A stretch of 64,000 nucleotides of DNA from Variovorax sp. S12S4 (lineage in GTDB: Bacteria; Pseudomonadota; Gammaproteobacteria; Burkholderiales; Burkholderiaceae_C). The notes beneath the pieces are model-generated. The model saw only the letters and a list, made by a program, of their open reading frames with translations, made no database searches and was not told where the DNA came from. The translations under genes were made by a program, and so were the position numbers. This document shows, in pieces, positions 24,463 through 32,036 of the stretch. Position 1 is the first letter of the stretch; each line of letters starts with the position of its first letter. The stretch lies in NCBI RefSeq assembly GCF_023195515.1, contig NZ_JALPKR020000002.1, positions 868,001 through 932,000 of the forward strand, in the 5' to 3' direction.

Positions 24463-25160
24463 TCCCCGCTCTCCTCCTCGGCCCGGCGCGCCAGTGCCTT
24501 CGTTGCGGCATCCGCTGCTTCGCGTTCCCACGTTCCGTAGCTGCTCGTGCGGTTCGCTGCAAATGCCTGCAGCCGCTCGACCTGCTCGGGCCCGCCCCAC
24601 TTACCCATGACTTCGATGGCGACTACGCGGAGGCTCCGCCACTTGCTTTGCAGGGCAGCTTCCACTTGCGCGAGCGCGTCGGCGCCAGGCTTTTGCACCG
24701 CAAGCGCGCGCAACCGGGCCACCTCCTCACCCAGCAGGTTGGCGCCTTCGTTCCGAAGCGCCGCATCACGCAAGGCGCGACGGGCCTGCCGGCATGCACG
24801 GCATCGCACGGCGTGGCTGTACACCGAGCCTTGCGCAACCTCATGCCACCACTTCTGCTGCTTTGCCGTCCACACCTCCTGGGCGCGGCAATCGCGGCAG
24901 GTGAAAGCCTGGTCGAGGTAGAAATCCGGCACCTCGCCGAAGGTGGTGTTGTAGTGCGCAAGCCGCGACTTGTCGGCCATGACCATGCCAGGCACGAGTC
25001 CGCCCGCCGAGAGCTGACGGGCGTCCTGCGTGCGCAGCTGCGCCTTCAGCGCGGCGGCGCGTTCGAGGCGGTGCGCCTTGATTTCGGCGCGGCGTTGCTT
25101 GTTGCTTTTCACGGTCAGAACCTCGCGCCGGAGATATCCCTCATCGACGCCGTATTGCAC
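24456..25160 (-). CDS. Zinc-ribbon protein of the RNA-repair operon
   Basis: A 234-residue protein. Near residues 88-122 it has CRDC and CRAC pairs flanking WTAKQQKWWHEVAQGSVYSH, the pattern of a probable zinc-binding ribbon domain that often binds nucleic acid. The N-terminus is basic (KSNKQRRAEIKAHRLERAA). The C-terminal 80 residues look like an all-helical HEAT-like pair (KWRSLRVVAIEVMGKWGG). The ATG at 25160 overlaps the 3' end of the preceding gene by 20 bp; a GTG at 25112 is an alternative start. I do not recognise a characterised homolog. Tight overlaps on both sides tie it to RNA repair. Confidence 0.7.
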   Translation of the reverse strand: MQYGVDEGYLRREVLTVKSNKQRRAEIKAHRLERAAALKAQLRTQDARQLSAGGLVPGMVMADKSRLAHYNTTFGEVPDFYLDQAFTCRDCRAQEVWTAKQQKWWHEVAQGSVYSHAVRCRACRQARRALRDAALRNEGANLLGEEVARLRALAVQKPGADALAQVEAALQSKWRSLRVVAIEVMGKWGGPEQVERLQAFAANRTSSYGTWEREAADAATKALARRAEEESGEC

Positions 25161-25731
25161 TCATCCTCTCCAAAGCTTCATGCGCAATCAATTGCTCATT
25201 GGCCATGACCGCTGCTTGTGCCAATGAACTCAGCGCTATCGAATCGACGAACTCCAAGATGCTCTCCACCTGCTCAGGCTCCTGACGCGCACAAATCTCC
25301 TCGTCGTTCCACTGCTGAAGAAGCTGCGCGATTCCTGTGTGCGTCAGATCGCATAGCTCGGAATAGTGCGCCCGATGGAAAGCCGACAGGATGTCAGGAG
25401 GGAGCTCGTCCGCGACTTCCAATGCAGCTACGATTTCTTTCTGAGGCGGCGGACTCCCGCCTGCAAGAAATGCCGCGACCGCCTCGTCCCCGGCAGCTCG
25501 GCTCAGCCACATCCCGCGGATGTAGGCATCCCAAGCACAACGCAAAAGTGCAGTTGCGGGCGCAATGAGACCTTCCTGATAAAGGCGCGAAACAGCGGCT
25601 TGGTGTTGCCACACTACGTAGTAGCAGGTAGCGGCGAACTCACTTCGGCCGTCTCTAACAACGCCGATGCCATCGAATTTCGATGCAATCCAATCCGCAA
25701 TGTCACGGCTCTTTTTCAGTCGTTCATTCAT
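25141..25731 (-). CDS. DUF6988-like hypothetical protein, atypical base composition
   Basis: A 196-residue, mainly helical protein (MNERLKKSRDIADWIASKFD start; central LLRCAWDAYIRGMWLSRAAG; HYSELCDLTHTG). The LRxxWDAYIRGMWL segment resembles DUF6988 proteins of unknown function. Sampled lines are about 53% G+C, clearly below its neighbours, so it may be a later insertion into the operon between rtcB and the zinc-ribbon gene. It starts 2 bp after the rtcB stop and overlaps the next gene. The conserved D-Y-R and H-x-x-Y-S-x-L pattern hints at a buried polar site, but no activity can be assigned. Confidence 0.6.
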   Translation of the reverse strand: MNERLKKSRDIADWIASKFDGIGVVRDGRSEFAATCYYVVWQHQAAVSRLYQEGLIAPATALLRCAWDAYIRGMWLSRAAGDEAVAAFLAGGSPPPQKEIVAALEVADELPPDILSAFHRAHYSELCDLTHTGIAQLLQQWNDEEICARQEPEQVESILEFVDSIALSSLAQAAVMANEQLIAHEALERMSAIRRR

Positions 25732-25733
25732 TT

Positions 25734-26957
<1,224 letters not shown>

Positions 26958-27000
26958 ATTCTTTTCTCTCCGACTGTCTATCTATCTATTCTTACGACTG

Positions 27001-27060
27001 ATGGTGGACACGGTGGGATTCGAACCCACATCAATACGGCGACCATGGTGTTTGAGTCCG
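27001..27060 (-). ncRNA. tRNA 3'-half-like sequence before rtcB
   Basis: On the minus strand a perfect T-arm GTGGG-TTCGAAT-CCCAC (27013-27029) is followed by CGTGTCCACCA, which looks like an acceptor 3' strand ending in CCA. Upstream lies CTCAAAC, like a Leu-CAA anticodon loop. No complementary acceptor 5' strand (GGACACG) is found in the preceding 200 bases, so this is not a complete tRNA gene. It may be a tRNA 3'-half relic, a decoy, or part of the rtcB leader. The T-arm is certain; the rest is uncertain. Confidence 0.45.
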
Positions 27061-27241
27061 ATGGCCCAGTCGACGATTGGAAACGCGCGCCAGTGGCAGA
27101 CCCGTCATCTGAGCCAGCACCTGCATCCTCAACCTTGCTCGTCAACCGGCTGGCCCGCCGCATCCGGTGCTACCCGGACTGCCGGCAATAACAACATTTT
27201 TGGCAGTGGCGCTCCCTTCTGTGCCTGCGTGCCCGATATAC
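27061..27241 (-). other. Unassigned structured spacer between RNA array and rtcB
   Basis: No credible coding frame. Several short hairpins can be drawn on the minus strand, for instance TCCGG-GTAGCA-CCGGA and the distant pair AGCACC/GGTGCT. A D-arm-like GGCTCAG occurs near 27105-27113. It may complete the tRNA-like element at 27001-27060 or be an rtcB leader, but I cannot build a consistent fold by eye. Confidence 0.3.
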
Positions 27242-27371
27242 AAAAAAGAGGTGACGAGGAGCGACGGGTTGTGTACTGAGCTATCTGCCGAAACAGACCG
27301 GGGATTGAACCCGGGACCTTCACGGCCAAGACCATGACGCTCTATCCTGTAAACCCGCCTGCATTCACCTC
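27242..27371 (-). ncRNA. Y-RNA-like unit C: tRNA mimic opened in the D-loop
   Basis: Minus-strand reading. Terminal stem GAGGTGA/TCACCTC, internal loop ATGCA against GCTCCTCG, second stem GGCGGGTT/AACCCGTC, then T6. Inside is a circularly permuted tRNA: D-loop end GGATA, D-stem GAGC, anticodon-like stem TCATG/CGTGA, variable AGGTC, T-arm CCGGG-TTCAATC-CCCGG (27298-27314), acceptor-like stem TCTGT-TTCG-GCAGA (27284-27297) capped by TTCG, then TA and D-stem GCTC-AG. Every tRNA junction length is kept. The Y-type stem therefore replaces the middle of the D-loop. TROVE proteins bind such stems, and bacterial Y RNAs are known to mimic tRNAs. Confidence 0.75.
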
Positions 27372-27376
27372 AAAAC

Positions 27377-27506
27377 AAAAAAAGCAGCGACAAAAATCGA
27401 CGAAACGTTTTCGTGCTCTAACCACTGAGCTACGGTCTTTCGACCGGCGGGATTCGAACCCGCGACCCCGAGCGTTGAAGGCTGTAGTTCCGCCAGCATT
27501 CGCTGC
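27377..27506 (-). ncRNA. Y-RNA-like unit B: tRNA mimic opened in the anticodon loop
   Basis: Minus-strand reading. Terminal stem GCAGCGA/TCGCTGC, internal loop ATGCT against GATTTTTG, second stem GGCGGAAC/GTTTCGTC (two G-U pairs), then T7. The module has variable GGGTC, T-arm GCGGG-TTCGAAT-CCCGC (27447-27463), acceptor-like stem CGGTC-GAAA-GACCG (27433-27446) stacked without a gap, TA, and the textbook D-arm GCTC-AGTGGTTA-GAGC (27415-27430). A short CGA/TCG pair marks the anticodon stem, so the molecule is a tRNA cut in the anticodon loop and closed at the acceptor end by a GNRA tetraloop. Confidence 0.78.
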
Positions 27507-27609
27507 AAAAAACAGTGCGACGAGGATGGCAAGACGTAGACCACGCCGGAGAACCGGCGCCGGGAGTCGAACCCTGGTCGCACCAATGTAGTCCTGCCTG
27601 CATTCGCAC
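27507..27609 (-). ncRNA. Y-RNA-like unit A: reduced T-arm module
   Basis: Minus-strand reading. Terminal stem GTGCGA/TCGCAC, internal loop ATGCA against ATCCTCG, second stem GGCAGGAC/GTCTTGCC, then TG and T6. The module is reduced: T-loop hairpin GGG-TTCGACT-CCC (27562-27574) and capped stem CGCCGG-TTCT-CCGGCG (27544-27559), enclosed by GACCA/TGGTC. No D-arm or anticodon arm is left. Its T-run directly abuts the 5' end of unit B, so the units are packed head to tail. Confidence 0.7.
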
Positions 27610-27627
27610 AAAACCGCTCTCATCCCC

Positions 27628-27695
27628 GTTCGGCGACAAACAATCGATGCGAGGAAGAACATGGTTGGATGTACTCGCATCTGCATTCGCCGAAC
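27628..27695 (-). ncRNA. Y-RNA-like unit 0: minimal, no tRNA module
   Basis: Minus-strand reading. Terminal stem GTTCGGCGA/TCGCCGAAC (9 bp), internal loop ATGCA against GATTGTTTG, second stem GATGCGAG/CTCGCATC (8 bp), and an apical loop of about 20 nt starting TACA. It has the same skeleton as units A, B and C (YGA-ATGCN, 8-bp stem, TACA) but without a T-arm. It is 72 bp downstream of the TROVE stop. A TROVE-bound small Y RNA is the best guess. Confidence 0.68.
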
Positions 27696-27765
27696 GACGA
27701 CGTTCAATTCATTTCGAGTCGGGCACCACAGGCCGAAGCCTGGGGCGTCCTCTCTTTTTCTTCTC

Positions 27766-29319
27766 TCAGATCGAAGTCTCTTCGATCACACCCACCCAGT
27801 GCTCGGCGCCCAGGCCGCCCGCGGCATACACCGCCAGCAGCTTGAACACTTCGTCGCTGAAGCCGCCGATGTTCAGCACATCGTCGCGCTCCTGCGCCTG
27901 GGTGGTCGCATAGGGCTGGATGTCGATGCACACCAGCCGCGCCTTCGGATTGCGCTGCTTGAACGCCTCCCACTCCTGCATGGTCGCGGTTCCACGGCCA
28001 CGTGCAGCATCGGCCCACGATTCGTTGTCCGACACCAGCACCACCAGATCGGCTTGCGCCTTCTCCTTGTTCAGCAGCGCCAGCGGCGCGCTGCAAGAAG
28101 TTCCGCCGCCGCCCACCGCCGCCAGCTTGGCCGCGTTGGTCATCACCGAATCGCGTGGATTCAGCTTCAGCGGCACCACCTTCGTTTCGAAGGGCAGCAC
28201 ACGCGCATCCGCATTGCGGCGCAGCACGGCGGCAGCCACCAGCGCGGCCACGTCGATGCAGCGCACCGCCGAAGTCGCCGAACCGCGGTGGCCCGTCACC
28301 GGCGAGCTCATCGAGCCCGACACGTCGGGGCACACCACCACACGGCCCTCGAACACCGGCACGTTGGCCAGCGCGAGTTCCATCGCGTCCTGCAGCGCTT
28401 CCTTCACTGCAACCGGCACCTCGGCGCCTGTTGCGGTGTAGGCCGCCATCAGCTGGTACGGCAGCACGCGTGCCTTGGCCACGGCCTGCGGGTCACGCAG
28501 CTTGGCAGCCACCGCTTCCGCGAGGCCGGGCAGCTCGAACACGCCATGGCGGGCGAAGGTGTTCAGGTTCTGACGCACCATCTGCCACGATCCGCGCTGC
28601 GCGATCTGCGCCCAGGCCTGGGCGTCCAGCTCCAGCGCGGTCAGCATCTGGAATGGCACGTCGGGCACCGGTTGTGTCCGGTCGCGCTTGAAGCGTTCGA
28701 AAGCCTGCGTCACCGGAGGCAGCGCCTCCAGCGCATACGGACGATCGATCAGCCATGCGAACCATGCGGCGCGCCAGGCTTCGGCGGGCTTGGGGTGAAC
28801 CATCTTCACCACGTCGGCCAGCGACGGCGTGTTGCCCACGGCGGCATTGAGCAGCTGCGCCTCGGTCGCATCGAGCAGCCATTGCTGCACAAGCTTCTTC
28901 GGACGCGTGCCGAGCGACTTGCGGCCCACCGCGCCGCTGCGCAGCATCTGCACGAAGTTGCGCAGCATCTTGCCGTTGTCGACCACGCGACCGAACACCT
29001 TGGCGAGCAGCGCCACGTCGCGCACGGCGAGCGTGGCGGCCAACAGCGCGGGCATGTCCTTCATGTGGCCGGCAGAGCGTGCATACACGGCCGTCTTGGC
29101 GACGAACACCGGATCGACTTCACGGGCCAGCGCCAGCACGGTGTCGAGCTGGTCCTGCGCCTGTGCATAGAAGGTGCTGTTCAGGCAGCCGGTGGCCGCG
29201 AGCTGCGCCAGCTGGTGCTTGGGCGACAGCACGTAGGCCGCGCCGCCCGCTTCGTTGAGCGTATTGGCCAAAGGCAGCAGTGCGCCGCGCAGGCTCTGGA
29301 AGAGTTGAAGGTTGACCAT
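27766..29319 (-). CDS. rsr: TROVE-domain Ro60 ortholog (Rsr)
   Basis: A 517-residue Ro/Rsr protein. The N-terminal two thirds are the helical-repeat TROVE ring (for example HMKDMPALLAATLAVRDVAL and KMLRNFVQMLRSGAVGRKSL) that binds misfolded RNA ends and Y RNAs. The C-terminal vWA domain has the MIDAS triad DVSGSMS (near residue 355), GGGGTSCSAP and SDNES. A ribosome site AAGGAGAAGTCAC precedes the ATG. In Salmonella the rsr-yrlBA-rtcBA operon is activated by RtcR. Here the same order, a perfect sigma-54 promoter and divergent rtcR are kept. Confidence 0.93.
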   Translation of the reverse strand: MVNLQLFQSLRGALLPLANTLNEAGGAAYVLSPKHQLAQLAATGCLNSTFYAQAQDQLDTVLALAREVDPVFVAKTAVYARSAGHMKDMPALLAATLAVRDVALLAKVFGRVVDNGKMLRNFVQMLRSGAVGRKSLGTRPKKLVQQWLLDATEAQLLNAAVGNTPSLADVVKMVHPKPAEAWRAAWFAWLIDRPYALEALPPVTQAFERFKRDRTQPVPDVPFQMLTALELDAQAWAQIAQRGSWQMVRQNLNTFARHGVFELPGLAEAVAAKLRDPQAVAKARVLPYQLMAAYTATGAEVPVAVKEALQDAMELALANVPVFEGRVVVCPDVSGSMSSPVTGHRGSATSAVRCIDVAALVAAAVLRRNADARVLPFETKVVPLKLNPRDSVMTNAAKLAAVGGGGTSCSAPLALLNKEKAQADLVVLVSDNESWADAARGRGTATMQEWEAFKQRNPKARLVCIDIQPYATTQAQERDDVLNIGGFSDEVFKLLAVYAAGGLGAEHWVGVIEETSI

Positions 29320-29379
29320 GTGACTTCTCCTTGTGGCGTTCTTTTTGTTCGTTCGCTTTATTGAATGTGTGATCCTTAT

Positions 29380-29395
29380 TGCAACGGGTGTGCCA
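29380..29395 (-). promoter_or_regulatory. Sigma-54 promoter of the RNA-repair operon
   Basis: Read on the minus strand TGGCACACCCGTTGCA matches the sigma-54 consensus TGGCACRNNNNTTGCW at every defined position. It lies 60 bp upstream of the TROVE start. The 140 bp between it and the divergent rtcR start are AT-rich and contain several inverted repeats, where RtcR would bind. Confidence 0.9.
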
Positions 29396-29535
29396 GCCAG
29401 CAGCCTCGTAGCGCCAGCCGAATTTAAGTTGTTGATTTAAAAAAGATTTTTCTGTTTTCCTGCTGCCCACACCAAATTCAGCAGACTCAAACGGACAGCA
29501 GTTCTTATAATTTTGGATAGTCATTTATCCAGATA

Positions 29536-31149
29536 ATGAAGAAATCCACCGTCGTCATCGGTTTCCTCGGCACCCAGCTCGACGCCGGCCAAGGCACAGG
29601 CCGCTGGGAAAAATGGCGCCCGACCATCTCTCTTGCGCAGCACGAGGACATGGTCATCTCGCGCATGGAGCTGCTCTACACGCTCAAGCACAAGGCGCTG
29701 GCCGAGGTGGTCAAGGCCGACATCGCCACCGTCTCGCCGGAGACCACCGTCAACCTGGTGCCGCTCGACCTGGCGGACCCGTGGGATTTCGGCGAGGTGT
29801 ACGCGCGCCTCTACGACTGGGCGCGCACCTACACCTTCGACACCGAACGCGAGCAGTACTGGACGCACATCACCACCGGCACGCACGTGGCGCAGATCTG
29901 CATGTTCCTGCTGGCCGAATCGCGGGTGATTCCGGGCGTGCTGGCGCAGACCTCGCCGCCCAAGCGGCAGCGCGCGGGCAACCCGGGCGAAGTAGCGCTG
30001 ATCGACCTCGACCTGTCGCGCTACGACGCGATTGCGCGGCGCTTCGATGCCGAGCAGCGCGATGCGGTGGCCTTCCTGAAGAGCGGCATCGCCACGCGCA
30101 ATGCGCGCTTCAATGCGCTCATCGACGAGATCGAACGCGTGGCGGTGCGATCGCGCGCGCCGATCTTGCTGGTGGGGCCGACCGGTGCGGGCAAGTCCTT
30201 CCTGGCGCGGCGCATGTTCGAACTGAAGCAGGCGCGGCACCAGATGACGGGGCCGTTCGTGGAAGTGAACTGCGCCACGCTGCGGGGCGACGGCGCCGCG
30301 TCCACATTGTTCGGCCACAAGAAGGGCGCGTTCACCGGCGCGGCGGGCGAGCGCGCGGGCCTGCTGCGCACTGCGCACCAGGGCGCGCTTTTTCTGGACG
30401 AGATCGGCGAGCTCGGCCTCGACGAACAGGCGATGCTGCTCAAGGCCATCGAAGAGAAGCGTTTCTTCCCGGTGGGCGCCGACAAGGAAGTGGAGAGCGA
30501 CTTCCAGCTCATTGCCGGTACCAACCGCGACTTGCGCAGCGACGTGGCGGCCGGTCGCTTTCGCGAAGACCTGTTCGCGCGCATCAATCTCTGGACCTAT
30601 GACCTGCCGGGCCTGGCAAAGCGGCCGGAAGACATCGAGCCCAACCTCGACCACCTGCTGGCCATTCACGCGGCCGAAAACAACCGCGTGGTGCGCTTCA
30701 ACGCCGAGGCCCGCGCCGCCTACCTGCGGTTTGCGCAAAGCGCCGAGGCGCTGTGGTGCGGCAACTTTCGCGACCTGTCGGCCAGCGTGACGCGGCTCGC
30801 CACGCTGGCGGACGGCGGGCGCATTCCGGTCGCGCTGGTCGAAGCCGAGATTGCACGGCTTCGTTGGCTATGGAACCGCGAGAGCCCGAAAACCGATGGC
30901 AGTGGCGCCGAGGACGTGGACCTCGACGCATTGCTGGGCGATGAACGCGCGGCGGCGCTCGACCTGTTCGACCGGCTGCAATTGGAGGCGGTGGTGCGCG
31001 TGTGCCGTGAATCGCGCAGCCTGTCGGACGCGGGGCGGCAGCTTTTCCAGGCGTCGCGCGCGCAGCGCAGCGTGGTGAACGATGCCGACCGGCTCCGAAA
31101 GTACCTTGCGAAGCATGGGCTCGAGTGGAGCCGCATTGCCGCGGGCTGA
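29536..31149 (+). CDS. rtcR: RtcR, sigma-54 activator with CARF sensor
   Basis: A 537-residue bacterial enhancer-binding protein. The N-terminal 180 residues (KKSTVVIGFLGTQLDAGQG start; YWTHITTGTHVAQICMFLL) are the RtcR CARF-like domain, reported to sense tRNA fragments or cyclic-phosphate-ended RNA. The AAA+ domain has Walker A GPTGAGKS, the sigma-54 loop KKGAFTGA, and Walker B ALFLDEIGEL. A C-terminal Fis-like HTH follows (RSLSDAGRQLFQASRAQR). It is divergent from the TROVE gene and would drive the perfect sigma-54 site there. Confidence 0.95.
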   Translation: MKKSTVVIGFLGTQLDAGQGTGRWEKWRPTISLAQHEDMVISRMELLYTLKHKALAEVVKADIATVSPETTVNLVPLDLADPWDFGEVYARLYDWARTYTFDTEREQYWTHITTGTHVAQICMFLLAESRVIPGVLAQTSPPKRQRAGNPGEVALIDLDLSRYDAIARRFDAEQRDAVAFLKSGIATRNARFNALIDEIERVAVRSRAPILLVGPTGAGKSFLARRMFELKQARHQMTGPFVEVNCATLRGDGAASTLFGHKKGAFTGAAGERAGLLRTAHQGALFLDEIGELGLDEQAMLLKAIEEKRFFPVGADKEVESDFQLIAGTNRDLRSDVAAGRFREDLFARINLWTYDLPGLAKRPEDIEPNLDHLLAIHAAENNRVVRFNAEARAAYLRFAQSAEALWCGNFRDLSASVTRLATLADGGRIPVALVEAEIARLRWLWNRESPKTDGSGAEDVDLDALLGDERAAALDLFDRLQLEAVVRVCRESRSLSDAGRQLFQASRAQRSVVNDADRLRKYLAKHGLEWSRIAAG

Positions 31150-31193
31150 GCTATCCTCCGCCGCAACTCCGCCGCACTGGCGACACCCCGCGC

Positions 31194-32036
31194 ATGACAC
31201 CCATGAACTGGAAGCTGGCCTTGCTCGCGCTGCCCGTGTTCCTCACCGGCTGTGTTCAGTCGATGTTCTATTACCCCGACCGGGTGCGCTACGAAACGCC
31301 CGATGCGCTGGGGCTGCGATATGAGGCGGTGCAATTTGCCAGCGCCGACGGCACGCGCCTGAGCGGCTGGTTCATTCCCGCCGCAAGCCGCCAGAACCCG
31401 AAGGATGCCAAGGGCACGGTGGTGCATTTCCACGGCAACGCGCAGAACATGTCCGCGCACTGGCGCTTCGTTGCGTGGCTGCCGAAGCAGGACTTCAACG
31501 TGTTCGTGTTCGACTACCGCGGCTATGGCGAGTCCGAAGGCAAGCCGGAGCCCAAGGGCGTGTTCGAGGATTCCAATGCCGCGCTGGACCATGTGCGCTC
31601 GCGCGCCGACATCGACCCCGGGCGCCTTTTCGTCTTCGGCCAGAGCCTGGGCGGCACCAACGCCGTGGCGGCGGTGGGTTCGGGCAACCGGGCCGGCGTG
31701 AAGGCAGCGGCCATCGAAGCGACCTTTTATTCGTACTCATCGATTGCCAGCGAAAAGCTCCCGGGCGCCGGCCTTCTGGTAACTGACGAATACGCCGCAT
31801 CGAAGTACATCGCGGCCGTTTCGCCGATTCCGCTGCTGCTCATCCATGGCACGGCCGATGCGGTGATTCCGCATTCGCATTCGCGCCGCCTGCTCGAAGC
31901 CGCACGCGAGCCCAAGCGGCTGATCGAAGTGGCCGGTGCCGCTCATCTGGAGCCCATGACCCATCGCTTCGGCACCACTTACCAGCGCGCGCTGGTCGAA
32001 TTCTTCGACGCCGCGCTGCAATCACGGCAACCATGA
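31194..32036 (+). CDS. Lipoprotein alpha/beta-hydrolase
   Basis: A 280-residue alpha/beta hydrolase of the BEM46/YfhR type with a lipoprotein signal (LALLALPVFLTGC, lipobox Cys at residue 20). The catalytic triad can be read: VFGQSLGGTNA for the nucleophile Ser, IHGTADAVIP for the Asp region, and GAAHLEPM for the His. The oxyanion-hole HFHGNAQN is present. It is 44 bp after rtcR on the same strand and overlaps the next gene by ATGA. Substrate is unknown; the location suggests outer-membrane or periplasmic anchoring. Confidence 0.85.
   Translation: MTPMNWKLALLALPVFLTGCVQSMFYYPDRVRYETPDALGLRYEAVQFASADGTRLSGWFIPAASRQNPKDAKGTVVHFHGNAQNMSAHWRFVAWLPKQDFNVFVFDYRGYGESEGKPEPKGVFEDSNAALDHVRSRADIDPGRLFVFGQSLGGTNAVAAVGSGNRAGVKAAAIEATFYSYSSIASEKLPGAGLLVTDEYAASKYIAAVSPIPLLLIHGTADAVIPHSHSRRLLEAAREPKRLIEVAGAAHLEPMTHRFGTTYQRALVEFFDAALQSRQP

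Noticed and set aside
26971..26995. TCTA microsatellite in the rtcB leader
   Set aside because: Only about three imperfect copies (tctatctatctatt); too short to support a phase-variation call.
27013..27577. Ordinary tRNA genes suggested by several perfect T-arms
   Set aside because: None has a 7-bp acceptor stem with both strands in normal order; the acceptor-like stems of A, B and C are capped hairpins, and the element near rtcB lacks a 5' half.
27242..27695. CRISPR array, because of repeated units in tandem
   Set aside because: Units are 68-130 bp, share only short motifs and complementary stems, and have no constant repeat/spacer pattern or cas genes. The CARF domain of RtcR is not a CRISPR component.
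27129..27707. Short coding frames on both strands inside the RNA array
   Set aside because: They contain translated tRNA-like motifs, have no ribosome sites and no domain similarity.
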